A DNA stretch of 64,000 bases from assembly GCA_902489445.1 (NCBI GenBank), contig CABTZX010000003.1, positions 14,038-78,037 of the forward strand, given 5' to 3'. The stretch's first letter is position 1. The number at the start of each line of letters is the position of its first letter. The stretch comes from an uncultured Bacteroidales bacterium (GTDB lineage: Bacteria > Bacteroidota > Bacteroidia > Bacteroidales > Porphyromonadaceae). The notes beneath the pieces are model-generated. The model did no database searches. It saw only the letters and a list, made by a program, of their open reading frames with translations, and had not been told where the DNA came from. Shown here piece by piece: positions 8,285-17,370 of this stretch. Both the position numbers and the translations under genes were made by a program.

Positions 8285-10956
8285 AATTTAGGAAATAAAG
8301 ATACCATCTCTTCGCCTGTGGAGATGTGATAGCCGGTGCGGTAATACACGATTCTGCCGAACGAATCGGCAATGGCAATTACGGGATACTCGCTACCTTT
8401 ATCCGCAACGGCGGTACGCAACATTTTTTCAATAACAGCCTTCTGATCGGTTCCAAAGCTGCGGTTATCGGGCAATTGGGGATAATCGCTTTCGCGGAAG
8501 GCTTTGGCATCGCGCTCCGAAGGGAAAAGAAAGAGAAAAGGACGCGCCCAAGCGGTCATTTGCGCCTTAACTTTCTCGATATCATTCAGTAGATGCCGAG
8601 TGGGTTCCGTGCCCGGTTTGAGCAGCGCCAATACAAAATAACCGCGCCCGACGCTACTAATCAGCGACTTATCGGTACCGTTTGCCGTTCGATAATGCTT
8701 TTCGCAATCCATATTGCCTATAACGCTCAGTTCGTTGCTATCCTGCGGTAAAAGAAGCGGCACGGATGTTTCGGCACCGGGGTTAATCACAAATGGCGCA
8801 ATTCGCACTACTACGGCTCCGCTCGCCATACGGGTTCCGCTCGTTAAGAGCCACATTCCGCACGGCAATGCCTGATTTTCTCCACCACCAAATAGGTTCG
8901 AAAACGAAGATTCCTCCGATTCGGGATAATAAAGGGTTGCAGGAAAAGGACGATTCTTGTGGAGCGCAGCTACAGAAAAACGGCTGTAATAGCGGATACT
9001 TTCCTCGGGTTCGCGCCCTTGATAGCGTAGTGAGAGAACGCCCGTCTCTAAGGAGCGCGGATCGGTATCTACTTCAAACGGAGCCGGTTGGAAGCCTTCT
9101 TGCTGGGAAAGGGCAATTTCCGCATTGCCGGTAAGCGGATTGATGCGCGCGGCATAGCCCACGGTGCGCGCTATTGCTACATAAACGAGCCGCATACTAC
9201 GCAAATCCGTTTTGCCGTAACGGAGTACCGCGGCAGGCGAAATATAGGTTTCTGTGGTGTTATCGCCGTCTATGCGCTGAAAGTTACATACATATTCGGA
9301 GAGCACGTTGGGATTTTTCCGAAATCGCGCCAATGTGCTTTCGTCAATATACCGAGTTACGGCAGCATACCAATCGGTGAGCGGCTCGGCAGCAATACGC
9401 GGATTGAAGCGATACCGAAGTTGTTCCGGCAAAACATCCGGTGGAATGCGGGGAACCCATTGGGAAAGCAGTGCGGTATCCATATCGGTAGCATCTTTTT
9501 CGCTCATAACGGATAAAAGGCGTAAGCCCATCGCCTGTAACTTAGGATGCGCGTTACACCACGCTAATAGCGACCTTCCGTTACCGCGTGCCATTGTGAT
9601 GATACGACTTAACCGATCCCGATCGGCATTAATACCGGTGGCAATGCGGAGAATATCGCTATTTTTGGGGAAAGTTGCCTCATAGGCAGTACGAATGCTA
9701 TCATCGTAAGCGAGCCGTCGGGCAAGAGTTCGGGATTGCGCCTCCGTAAGTGCCGGCAGAAGCGTTGCAACGTCCGGAGGCGGAACAAGCTTCATTTGCT
9801 CTGGGAATCGGAGCTTTCCGTAAGGTTCTAAGCGTATTTCCAACGGATTTAGTGCATCGGCACGCGCTATGGCATAGCCGCAACTATCGTTACGCCATGC
9901 CCAAACGAGCATATCTCCCTTTCCTGTAGTCAAATTGCACCTACCTTGTGCATCGGTACGAATCAGAGAAACCGGGAAAAACTCCGCATAATTATATACG
10001 GTAAAAGCTACCGATGCGCCTTCGGCAGGCATTCCGCCGGCTGATACGTATACATCTATTTGCTGTGTGGAGGCATAAGTTGGGGTGCAATTCACCTCGG
10101 TATAGTTGTTCGTTTCCGTAATAATTTGACCATCTGTAGGTACGTAGTGCCCAAACACTTTAGTGTGTACGAGCATTGCACGTGATGCGGCACGGTTAAA
10201 CCAAGCACGATCCAAGGCTACATCAGGCTCGCATCCGCCCATAAAACGCCATTTCCCCCTGATATATACCTCCACCCAGGCGTGATTATCATCCGTATGC
10301 GCCCATCGCGGCGTATAAACTTGCCGAGCCGGTATGCCCACTGCGCGCAAAGCTGCTACCGTAAAGGTGGATTGCTCCCCACAACGCCCCAAAGCATTCC
10401 GCATTGTGGCTAAGGGAGATCGGGTGCGTTCATCGCTCGGTGCATAGGTTACTTTTGATCGGCACCAATGATTGACCTCAAGAGCAGCCTGCTCTATATC
10501 CATTTTGCTAACCCGATCTTTCAATTCGGCATAAAAAAGCGATCGGGAAGTATCCAATTGTTCGTTATTTACGCGCTCCGGTAGCACAAAGTGCAGAAAC
10601 ATCTCCTCGCTTACCTCCTTACCCCAAGGCATCTCCCTGCGTGCTTTTAGCGCGATACGAATGCTATTGAGGTAAAAGCTCAGCGGATAGTTCCACGCAT
10701 CGCAGGCCGGCATATAAGCATACAAAAAGCGTAATGCATCATACTCAGCCGGAGAAAGCCGCTCCGCACTATTCAATTGCGCCCGAAACCGCTCCATTCC
10801 GTTGTGCGCTTCCATATGTTCCACGCTATCCAAAGCGGCAAGCGTAGTACGATTATGGATAAGTTTCCCCTCCGCACCGCACGTTATGGGGAGCAGTAGC
10901 ACAAGAATCAGCCACAACGTAGCTATTTTCCCCTTTAACGCAGGTTCTTTCCCCAT
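8281..10956 (-). CDS. Exported transglutaminase-like domain protein
   Basis: An 891-residue protein with an N-terminal signal peptide (hydrophobic residues about 11-25, before CGAEG), so probably periplasmic or outer-membrane associated. A transglutaminase-core domain spans about 155-250 with a complete-looking triad: Cys192 in GRCGEQSTF, His225 in DDNHAWVEV and Asp245 in GGCEPD. This fold covers peptidases as well as true transglutaminases, so the reaction cannot be named. The middle (about 290-370) resembles a beta-sandwich carboxypeptidase-regulatory-like segment, and the C-terminal 130 residues have a possible thioredoxin-like layout without a CxxC. It overlaps nadK by 22 bp and ribD by 4 bp. 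Confidence 0.8.
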   Translation of the reverse strand: MGKEPALKGKIATLWLILVLLLPITCGAEGKLIHNRTTLAALDSVEHMEAHNGMERFRAQLNSAERLSPAEYDALRFLYAYMPACDAWNYPLSFYLNSIRIALKARREMPWGKEVSEEMFLHFVLPERVNNEQLDTSRSLFYAELKDRVSKMDIEQAALEVNHWCRSKVTYAPSDERTRSPLATMRNALGRCGEQSTFTVAALRAVGIPARQVYTPRWAHTDDNHAWVEVYIRGKWRFMGGCEPDVALDRAWFNRAASRAMLVHTKVFGHYVPTDGQIITETNNYTEVNCTPTYASTQQIDVYVSAGGMPAEGASVAFTVYNYAEFFPVSLIRTDAQGRCNLTTGKGDMLVWAWRNDSCGYAIARADALNPLEIRLEPYGKLRFPEQMKLVPPPDVATLLPALTEAQSRTLARRLAYDDSIRTAYEATFPKNSDILRIATGINADRDRLSRIITMARGNGRSLLAWCNAHPKLQAMGLRLLSVMSEKDATDMDTALLSQWVPRIPPDVLPEQLRYRFNPRIAAEPLTDWYAAVTRYIDESTLARFRKNPNVLSEYVCNFQRIDGDNTTETYISPAAVLRYGKTDLRSMRLVYVAIARTVGYAARINPLTGNAEIALSQQEGFQPAPFEVDTDPRSLETGVLSLRYQGREPEESIRYYSRFSVAALHKNRPFPATLYYPESEESSFSNLFGGGENQALPCGMWLLTSGTRMASGAVVVRIAPFVINPGAETSVPLLLPQDSNELSVIGNMDCEKHYRTANGTDKSLISSVGRGYFVLALLKPGTEPTRHLLNDIEKVKAQMTAWARPFLFLFPSERDAKAFRESDYPQLPDNRSFGTDQKAVIEKMLRTAVADKGSEYPVIAIADSFGRIVYYRTGYHISTGEEMVSLFPKL

Positions 10957-11798
10957 AACAGCTTATTGCGAATAGTTTCAGAGAACGGATGACTGCTGAG
11001 CCTTATTATCTTCAGTTTTTGAGTATGTTTCCTGATTGTGAGCGGCGTATCGGTAGTAAAAACCGACATTACACCGTCAACCGCCGCCATATAAGTAGAA
11101 CTTCGTGATTTTATACGGAGACGAATGGTTACATCGTCCGGTACCACTATTGGGCGCATATTAAGGCTGTGCGGCGCGATTGGCGTAAGTACCACAACGG
11201 GACACCGAGGATATACGATAGGGCCACCCACGCTGAGCGAATAAGCCGTAGAGCCGCTCGGCGTAGCGATTATTAAGCCGTCGGCATTATAATCTCCCAA
11301 ATAATGATCATCTATATTCGTTTGAATGCTGATCATCGAACCGGTTTCCCGCTTCTGTACAGCGATTTCGTTCAATGCGGTTGTAAAAAAGGCACCTCCG
11401 TCGGTCACTTCCAGCAAATTACGCTCTTCGATGCTGGGGTTATCTACCAAAAGTCGATCGATATAACGGATAGCTTCGTCGCAGTTGCTATCGGTCAAAA
11501 AGCCCAAATGACCGCTATTGACCGTTAAAACAGGCACATCGAGCGAGGGTAAGCGATGTACGCTACGCAGCAAAGTGCCGTCCCCGCCAAAGCAAACCAC
11601 ATAATCAGCAGTAGCCGGCACCATACCGGTGAAGGAATTCAGCTCACGCAGTAGCTCACCGGAAGCGAGCAATTTGCTCAAAAGCTCCTCGTCTACAACG
11701 ATATCCACATCAGCTTCCGCCAGAAGACCGATAAAGCGTATAACCTTTTCCACGTGCTCCGCTGAAGGAGCCAAGCCTAAAAGTGCCGCCTGCCTCAT
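10935..11798 (-). CDS. nadK: NAD kinase
   Basis: NadK phosphorylates NAD to NADP. The 287-residue protein shows the diagnostic GGDGT at 71-75, the ALNEIAV segment near 135 and the GLIIATPSGSTAYSLSVGGPIV signature in the C-terminal all-beta domain. It is the first gene of the nadK-transglutaminase-ribD transcription unit and is transcribed away from pdxJ across a 63-bp gap with face-to-face promoters. Confidence 0.96.
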   Translation of the reverse strand: MRQAALLGLAPSAEHVEKVIRFIGLLAEADVDIVVDEELLSKLLASGELLRELNSFTGMVPATADYVVCFGGDGTLLRSVHRLPSLDVPVLTVNSGHLGFLTDSNCDEAIRYIDRLLVDNPSIEERNLLEVTDGGAFFTTALNEIAVQKRETGSMISIQTNIDDHYLGDYNADGLIIATPSGSTAYSLSVGGPIVYPRCPVVVLTPIAPHSLNMRPIVVPDDVTIRLRIKSRSSTYMAAVDGVMSVFTTDTPLTIRKHTQKLKIIRLSSHPFSETIRNKLLWGKNLR

Positions 11799-11804
11799 AG
11801 TTCC

Positions 11805-11835
11805 TTTGTTCTCTACGCCTTTTTGTCTATATTTG
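11805..11835 (+). promoter_or_regulatory. pdxJ promoter
   Basis: TTTG at 11805-11808, a 19-bp spacer, then TATATTTG at 11828-11835: a full Bacteroidetes-type promoter. Transcription would begin near 11842, about 20 bp ahead of the pdxJ ATG. Confidence 0.7.
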
Positions 11836-11842
11836 TCTTCGG

Positions 11843-11850
11843 CAAAGATA
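11843..11850 (-). promoter_or_regulatory. nadK operon -7 box
   Basis: On the minus strand this reads TATCTTTG, an exact TAnnTTTG match about 45 bp before the nadK start. A -33 TTTG lies only 15 bp upstream (11866-11869), shorter than usual, so the -33 assignment is unsure. Confidence 0.5.
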
Positions 11851-11861
11851 CAAATAAAGAG

Positions 11862-12581
11862 ATGACAAAACTAAGCGTAAACATCAATAAAATAGCCACT
11901 CTGCGCAATGCCCGCGGCGGCAATATGCCCAATGTTCTTCAAACGGCGCTGGATTGTGAGCGTTTCGGTGCGCAAGGAATTACCGTGCATCCACGCCCCG
12001 ATGAGCGGCATATTACCTATCGCGACGTGCACGAGCTTAAGCAGGCGGTGACAACGGAATTTAATATTGAGGGCAATCCGATACCCCGATTTGTGGATCT
12101 GGTTACCGAAGTGAAGCCCACGCAGGTGACCCTCGTGCCGGATGCTGCCGATGCGCTCACCAGCGATGCCGGTTGGGACGTAAAGCCGAATATGGATTTT
12201 CTCAAAAAAGTGGTTGCGCGCTTCAATGCCGAAGGTATAAGAGTTTCCATTTTTGTGGGAACCGATCTCGAGAATATTGCCTATGCTGCGGAAACCGGCT
12301 GCCAACGTGTTGAGCTGTACACAGAGCCGTATGCTCGTGCCTATGAGCAAGGTACGCAGGAAAAGGTGGTAAAATCGTTCCTCGCTGCAGCTGAAAAAGC
12401 GCGCGAAGTAGGGCTCGAAGTAAACGCCGGTCACGATCTCAATCTGCTCAACCTATCCTACTTCTCCGCAACGATTCCTTTCCTTGCCGAAGTATCTATC
12501 GGTCACGCACTTATTTGCGATGCGCTCTACCTCGGATTGGAACAGACCATTCGCCGCTACCGGCACTGCTTGCAGCGTTAA
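11862..12581 (+). CDS. pdxJ: Pyridoxine 5'-phosphate synthase
   Basis: PdxJ condenses 1-deoxyxylulose 5-phosphate with 3-amino-2-oxopropyl phosphate to give pyridoxine 5'-phosphate, the DXP-dependent vitamin B6 route. Starting at ATG 11862 gives 239 residues, the normal size, beginning MTKLSVNINKIATLRNARGG. The HPRPDERHI phosphate-site region and the C-terminal GHDLNLLN and IGHALICDALYLGL segments are typical. An upstream in-frame start at 11823 is rejected because it falls inside the promoter. Confidence 0.96.
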   Translation: MTKLSVNINKIATLRNARGGNMPNVLQTALDCERFGAQGITVHPRPDERHITYRDVHELKQAVTTEFNIEGNPIPRFVDLVTEVKPTQVTLVPDAADALTSDAGWDVKPNMDFLKKVVARFNAEGIRVSIFVGTDLENIAYAAETGCQRVELYTEPYARAYEQGTQEKVVKSFLAAAEKAREVGLEVNAGHDLNLLNLSYFSATIPFLAEVSIGHALICDALYLGLEQTIRRYRHCLQR

Positions 12582-12620
12582 TCGAACAATAAAAACAATA
12601 CATAAAAGCATCGAATTGAA

Positions 12621-13196
12621 ATGAAAACAGTATGGATTCTTTTGGCGGAAGGCTTTGAGGAAGTTGAAGCCCTTGCCCCGCTTGACCTTTTGCGCCGTGG
12701 CGGCGTTCAGGTAGATACCGTCTCCATTACGGGCAAAAAGGAGGTAAAAGGCGCACACAACGTAGTACTTGAAGCCGATTACAGCGTTCGCAAACTGAAC
12801 GGGAATAATCTGCCCGATATGGTGGTATTACCCGGCGGACTGTCCGGAGCAACCAATTTGCATAATTCGGATGAGGTGCGCACGCTATTGCACCGGATGC
12901 GCAAGAACAATTGCCATATAGCCGCCATCTGCGCCTCACCGGCATTCGTATTGGCTCCGGAGGGCTTGCTCGCCGGTTACAAGGCAACCTGCTACCCGAT
13001 GCCTGAAGAAAAGCTGCTGACCGAACACGGCGCTACGCACGTAACCGATGGCGTTGTGGTGGATCGCAAGCTTGTTACCGGCAGAGGACCCGCGTACGCT
13101 ATTGACTTCGGACGGACTCTGTTAGAGCAATTAGTGGGTGCTGCTCAGGCAAAAGATGTTGCCGACGGCTTCCTCCTCACCGAACGAAATTGCTAA
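12621..13196 (+). CDS. DJ-1/PfpI family protein
   Basis: A 191-residue member of the ThiJ/DJ-1/PfpI class I amidotransferase-like fold. The nucleophile-elbow cysteine is Cys104 in AAICASPAF, with the conserved acidic pair Glu13-Glu14 in LAEGFEEVEAL and LPGG near 70-73. Family members act as glyoxalases/deglycases or stress proteins; which one applies cannot be read from sequence. It follows pdxJ by 39 bp on the same strand and is probably cotranscribed. Confidence 0.9.
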   Translation: MKTVWILLAEGFEEVEALAPLDLLRRGGVQVDTVSITGKKEVKGAHNVVLEADYSVRKLNGNNLPDMVVLPGGLSGATNLHNSDEVRTLLHRMRKNNCHIAAICASPAFVLAPEGLLAGYKATCYPMPEEKLLTEHGATHVTDGVVVDRKLVTGRGPAYAIDFGRTLLEQLVGAAQAKDVADGFLLTERNC

Positions 13197-13259
13197 ACGG
13201 ATAGGCGACTAATGATAGGTGGATAGGGCGGAGCCACAACCGCTCCGAACCATCCGCTC

Positions 13260-13365
13260 AATAGAGATATACCTCCCAAGTGAAACGTATATAGGTTTCG
13301 CATGGGAGGTATATAGGTTTCGGATGAAAGGTATATACGTATCGCTCGAAAGGTATATACCTTTC
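13260..13365. repeat. 22-bp-pitch palindromic array, TATATA class (locus B)
   Basis: Five units with cores starting at 13264, 13286, 13308, 13330 and 13352, all exactly 22 bp apart. The last unit is a perfect 18-bp palindrome, GAAAGGTATATACCTTTC, at 13348-13365. The array sits between the convergent 3' ends of the DJ-1 gene and rnpB, ending about 30 bp from rnpB. Confidence 0.92.
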
Positions 13366-13395
13366 AACTTACCACTGCGGTGCGGAGCAACGAAG

Positions 13396-13771
13396 GAGAT
13401 AGTAGAGCTGTAAGCCGGGTTCTGTAGCGCTAATGCGCCGTCTGCCATTTATCTGCGTGGCGCGTCACCGCGTCACTTTAGCAATCTACCCCCCGGCATC
13501 GGACGGGTCGCCCTAAAATAGCCGGTATACATGATCTTGCAACCCATTGGTGGTACGGCAGTCTGTGTTACCACAGGCTCCGGTGGGCTCTTACCCCGCC
13601 TTTTCACCCTTGCTTCCAATAGGGAACACGTCCCTTACGAAGCGGTTATTCTCTGTTACCTACCCAACGGCTCACGCCGTCTTCCCGTTAGGAAGTATGG
13701 TACCCTATGTTGCCCGGACTTTCCTCCCCCACACTGAGCGTGTGACAGCGGCAGACCGCTCTACTATCCTA
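13396..13771 (-). ncRNA. rnpB: RNase P RNA
   Basis: Catalytic RNA that removes tRNA 5' leaders. On the minus strand the conserved 5' core GGAGGAAAGTCCGGGC (P4 5' strand) lies about 50 nt from the start, and the 3' end has ACAGAACCCGGCTTA (P4 3' strand). The ends pair as stem P1: GATAGTAGAGC (plus-strand 13758-13768) with GCTCTACTATC (13398-13408). Length is about 375 nt, bacterial type A. It starts 27 bp after the mrp stop on the same strand, so its promoter lies inside mrp or it is processed from a longer transcript. Confidence 0.95.
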
Positions 13772-13797
13772 TCCATCCGTTCACGCGAAGAAGCCCG

Positions 13798-14913
13798 TTA
13801 GGCCTGCTTCCGCGTTTCCACTTTTTGCGTTGGAGGGATGCTGCTGTTTCGTTTACGGCAAGCATCCACCACCGCGTGCGCAAAGTTATTAAAATAAAGG
13901 GAGAGCATGCCCTCAGTCCGCGCGGCTATGGGGAGCCCGTCGTCGCCCGATGAGCAGATACTTTCCACAATAGGGAGCTGCGCCAACAGGGGTAATCCCA
14001 ATTGATCGGCGAGCCGAGCCCCTCCGCCTTTTCCAAAGATATAATAGCGATTTTGCGGTAGTTCGGCAGGCGTGAACCAAGCCATATTTTCCACAATTCC
14101 CAGGATGGGAACGGCAATTTTCTCGTTGGTAAAGAGGTCAATTCCCTTACGTGCGTCGGCAAGAGCTACCTCCTGCGGCGTGGTAACCATTACAATTCCG
14201 GTGAGCGCAATGGTTTGAACGGCGGTAAGATGTATATCACCCGTGCCGGGAGGCATATCGATAAGCAGAAAATCCAGCTCGCCCCAGTTGGCTTGTGTAA
14301 TGAGTTGCGAAATAGCGTTGGATGCCATTGAGCCGCGCCAGATAAGAGCTTTGTCGGGATCCGTAAAGAAACCGAGCGAAAGGAGCTTAATTCCGTTAAA
14401 TACCTCTATCGGCACGATCAGCTCGCGCCCCTCTATTTCCTCGGCAACAGGGCGTGCATCCTCGCATCCAAACATCTTTGGCATCGAGGGCCCATATACA
14501 TCCGCATCCAAAACGCCCACCTTGTATCCCAGCAGGGATAAGGCTACGGCGAGGTTTGCGGTTACGGTGCTTTTGCCCACACCGCCTTTTCCGGAGAAAA
14601 CAGCAATAGTATTTTTCACGCCTTGCAGAGGTTTTTCCGCTTCGGGTGCCGGTTTTTCCTCGGGAAATAGGGCGGTTACGTTGCCTTTTACGTCAATTTC
14701 CGGCGAAACGTAGGTCAGAACCGCCTGTTCAGCCGCTTTGAGTACCGATTTATGAAAGGGATCGTTGTGCTTTGCAAAGCGTAGAGCGAACGAAACCTTA
14801 TTACCCTCTATGCGAAGCGCTTCCACCATTCCGAGCGATACGATATCGGTTCCTGAACCGGGATAGCGTACTTTTCTGAGCGCATCAATAATGAGTTGCG
14901 GATATAGATTCAT
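13798..14913 (-). CDS. mrp: Mrp/NBP35-family iron-sulfur carrier ATPase
   Basis: P-loop ATPase implicated in loading Fe-S clusters into client proteins. The 371-residue protein has an N-terminal MIP18/DUF59-like domain (about 1-80), a proline/glutamate linker, then the deviant Walker A GKGGVGKST at 108-116 and DMPPGTGD further on. The CxxC that follows the conserved ENM motif in many Mrp proteins is absent; here the segment reads ENMAWFTPAELPQN. Its start overlaps the trmB stop by 4 bp, and rnpB follows directly. Confidence 0.9.
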   Translation of the reverse strand: MNLYPQLIIDALRKVRYPGSGTDIVSLGMVEALRIEGNKVSFALRFAKHNDPFHKSVLKAAEQAVLTYVSPEIDVKGNVTALFPEEKPAPEAEKPLQGVKNTIAVFSGKGGVGKSTVTANLAVALSLLGYKVGVLDADVYGPSMPKMFGCEDARPVAEEIEGRELIVPIEVFNGIKLLSLGFFTDPDKALIWRGSMASNAISQLITQANWGELDFLLIDMPPGTGDIHLTAVQTIALTGIVMVTTPQEVALADARKGIDLFTNEKIAVPILGIVENMAWFTPAELPQNRYYIFGKGGGARLADQLGLPLLAQLPIVESICSSGDDGLPIAARTEGMLSLYFNNFAHAVVDACRKRNSSIPPTQKVETRKQA

Positions 14914-15683
14914 AAGGAAGTTGGATTTGATTTCGTGGGATGCATAAAGCGCGTGATGCTTTTGTATTCATCGTGAGGCGGTTCGTGTTCCGGCTCTATA
15001 AGCGTATCGGGCGCATCCTTAAGCGAAAAAGCTATATACTTAATGGTTTTACCGCGAGCGAGCCACTGGCTTTCGTAGCGCGTAGCGGCATAAGGCACTT
15101 GGTTGCGGAGTGGTTCCTCGGGCGCGTAGAGGTCGTTTGTAGCCGCAATGGGCTTGATTTGGTTCGCCTCCAGCAGTAGCACGGTATATTCGTATAGGAA
15201 CGAGCTATCCGTTTTGAGGAAGATAACGCCATCGGGAGCCAAAATTTTGCGGTATTTCTCAAGGAAAAGGCTACCCACGAGACGGCTCTTGGCTTTCTTC
15301 ATCATTGGATCGGGAAAGGTGATCCATATAGCGGAAACCTCGCCCGGAGCAAAGAAATCGGCGATAAAGGATATATCGGTGCGGAGAAAAGCCACATTGG
15401 CGAGCGCATCCTCCTCTACCCTTTTGGCACCCGACCATATCCGCGCGCCTTTTCGGTCCACACCGATGTAGTTGCCTTGAGGGAACTCCTTAGCGAGCGA
15501 CACCGTGTACTCGCCACCGCCGCAGCCCAATTCCAGCGTTATGGGATAGCTGTTGTCAAAGAAATGGCTCCGCCACTTACCGGCATAGGGAAAGCCCTCT
15601 TCCAACAGACGTTGCCGCGGATACTGCAATACGAAGGGAAGCGTATCGATATAGGCAAACTTGGCTAACTTTCCTTTACCCAT
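14910..15683 (-). CDS. trmB: tRNA (guanine-N7-)-methyltransferase
   Basis: TrmB methylates G46 in the tRNA variable loop using S-adenosylmethionine. The 257-residue Rossmann methyltransferase has the SAM motif ELGCGGGEYTVSLA near 53-66 and FPDPMMKKAKSRLV near 124-137, matching the family FPDPWxKxRHxKRR signature in a diverged form. It heads the trmB-mrp pair with a 4-bp overlap. Confidence 0.92.
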   Translation of the reverse strand: MGKGKLAKFAYIDTLPFVLQYPRQRLLEEGFPYAGKWRSHFFDNSYPITLELGCGGGEYTVSLAKEFPQGNYIGVDRKGARIWSGAKRVEEDALANVAFLRTDISFIADFFAPGEVSAIWITFPDPMMKKAKSRLVGSLFLEKYRKILAPDGVIFLKTDSSFLYEYTVLLLEANQIKPIAATNDLYAPEEPLRNQVPYAATRYESQWLARGKTIKYIAFSLKDAPDTLIEPEHEPPHDEYKSITRFMHPTKSNPTSL

Positions 15684-15737
15684 AGATCTTTTGTTTGCGT
15701 ATAAAGGGGATGAAACAGAGCATCGGCCTGCGCTTTG

Positions 15738-15821
15738 GAAAGGTATATAAGTTTCGTTCCATAGGTATATACGTTTGCGCCGAAAGGTATATACCTTTCA
15801 GATGAAAGATCTATACCTTTT
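15738..15821. repeat. 22-bp-pitch palindromic array, TATATA class (locus C)
   Basis: Four units with cores at 15742, 15764, 15786 and 15808, all 22 bp apart. The third is a perfect GAAAGGTATATACCTTTC (15782-15799). It occupies most of the gap between the acidic 107-aa gene and trmB, both on the minus strand, so it follows one gene and precedes the other. Confidence 0.9.
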
Positions 15822-15859
15822 ATACGACGGCTCCGGATAGGTATAAAGAGCGGTTTGGC

Positions 15860-16183
15860 TCAATCCTCGTCCGCGAGGCTGTCTTCGTAGTCCAGTTCTG
15901 CTTCCACAAGCGTTTCAAGGAGGTCATCGTCCAAAGGTTCCATATCGTCCTTTGCCATTATCTCCTTGATGTAGCGGCAGATGTCGTCAACGTCGAGAAG
16001 GACTTCCGTATCCTCGTCTTCGTTGGTGTAGCCATGATCTTCGTAATACTCGTACACAAGGTCGATAACGTTGTAGAGATCATCGTCGTCCAAAGCTTTG
16101 TTTTGCTCCGGAGAGAGCGTTTTGCGGATGAATGCGATGGCATCTTCATCGTCGTACAGATCGTATAAATCGGGATTACTCAT
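15860..16183 (-). CDS. Conserved small acidic protein of unknown function
   Basis: A 107-residue protein with a very high content of Asp and Glu and only a handful of Lys/Arg, probably all-alpha, with no signal peptide or membrane segment. I recall similar acidic proteins next to meaB in other Bacteroidales but cannot give a function. It lies 23 bp downstream of meaB on the same strand. The long codon-consistent frame and position in the operon argue that it is real. Confidence 0.8.
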   Translation of the reverse strand: MSNPDLYDLYDDEDAIAFIRKTLSPEQNKALDDDDLYNVIDLVYEYYEDHGYTNEDEDTEVLLDVDDICRYIKEIMAKDDMEPLDDDLLETLVEAELDYEDSLADED

Positions 16184-16206
16184 ATAAAAAAACGTTGATT
16201 GATAAG

Positions 16207-17352
16207 TTATAACGACTTTTCAGCGCCCTCGCCGTTGCGGAGCGCTGCGTAGTAAGCGGTCAGAAGCCTTTGTGCGCCCATGAAGGGGGTAATATGGTCT
16301 TGCAGAATATCCTGCTCGGTTTGCGCCTGAAGAGCCTTTACGGCGGCGGCATCGTAGAAGGAATTTTTGAGCGTTTCGTTCACCGTTTCGTACATCCACC
16401 ACTTAGCTTGGCGCTGGCGTTTCAGGTCAAAATAACCGGTATCGACGGTAAACTGCCTGTAACGGTCGATCATATCGAAAATATCCTTGATACCGATTGC
16501 GTAGTAACCGGAATAGGTCAGCACTTTAGGCTCCCATCCCGACTCGGTAGCGGGGAATAGCTGTAGCGCATTGCGATAGTGCGATGCGGCGAGCTTTGCC
16601 TTATCAACATTATCACCATCCGCTTTGTTAATCACAATTCCATCCGCCATTTCCATTATTCCGCGCTTAATTCCCTGCAATTCGTCGCCGGTGCCTGCCA
16701 ATTGAATTAGAAGGAAGAAATCAACCATAGAGTGCACGGCGGTCTCACTCTGCCCAACACCTACGGTTTCCACGAATATGGTATCGAAGCCGGCTGCCTC
16801 ACAAAGGATAATGGTTTCCCGTGTTTTACGTGCCACGCCACCTAAGGAATCGCCGGCCGGCGAGGGACGAATGAAGGCATTCTTCTCACGCGAAAGCGCT
16901 TCCATACGGGTTTTATCGCCCAAAATGCTCCCTTTGCTCACTTCACTGGTGGGGTCAATCGCCAGCACCGCCAGCTTGCGTCCCTGCTTAATGAGATGCA
17001 TACCGAACGCATCTATGCTGGTACTTTTACCGGAACCGGGCACGCCCGTGATGCCGATACGCATCGAATTACCGCTGTAGGGCAGACATTTTTCGATAAT
17101 CTCCTGTGCCATATGCCTATCGGCAGGCAACGTGCTTTCGATTAGGGTTACCGCACGGCTGAGCAAAGGCACATTCCCTTTGAGTATTCCCTGCACATAT
17201 TCATCCACGGAATAACGCTTGCGCTGCCGCGGTTTAAAGTAGGGATTGACGATTGGCGGGGCGTTAACGCCTCGATTCACCTTAAGTCCGCGGTAAGCGG
17301 GGTCATCTTCGGGATGATGAATAGCTTCATCTTGGCTGTCAGTGTGCTTCAT
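16207..17352 (-). CDS. meaB: Methylmalonyl-CoA mutase-associated GTPase MeaB
   Basis: MeaB is a G3E-family GTPase chaperone that gates cobalamin loading and protects adenosylcobalamin-dependent methylmalonyl-CoA mutase. The 381-residue protein has the P loop GVPGSGKST at about 103-111, DPTSEVSKGSILGDKTRM (switch/Walker B region), FVETVGVGQSE and the NKADGDN guanine-recognition motif. It implies a methylmalonyl-CoA mutase (propionate/succinate pathway) elsewhere in the genome. Confidence 0.94.
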   Translation of the reverse strand: MKHTDSQDEAIHHPEDDPAYRGLKVNRGVNAPPIVNPYFKPRQRKRYSVDEYVQGILKGNVPLLSRAVTLIESTLPADRHMAQEIIEKCLPYSGNSMRIGITGVPGSGKSTSIDAFGMHLIKQGRKLAVLAIDPTSEVSKGSILGDKTRMEALSREKNAFIRPSPAGDSLGGVARKTRETIILCEAAGFDTIFVETVGVGQSETAVHSMVDFFLLIQLAGTGDELQGIKRGIMEMADGIVINKADGDNVDKAKLAASHYRNALQLFPATESGWEPKVLTYSGYYAIGIKDIFDMIDRYRQFTVDTGYFDLKRQRQAKWWMYETVNETLKNSFYDAAAVKALQAQTEQDILQDHITPFMGAQRLLTAYYAALRNGEGAEKSL

Positions 17353-17370
17353 AGGACGAAATAGGGTTAG

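Noticed and set aside
13209..13448. Short open frames running through the TATATA arrays (also near 6845-7117, 18931-19125, 32251-32550, 36526-36747, 38677-38915), with repeated IYLS/YIPF-like peptides.
   Set aside because: The peptide repeats are only the 22-bp DNA repeat read in shifting frames; they occur on both strands and have no start signals.
13531..13801. Plus-strand open frames between 13531 and 13801.
   Set aside because: They lie antisense to the RNase P RNA, whose conserved core and P1 pairing are clear.
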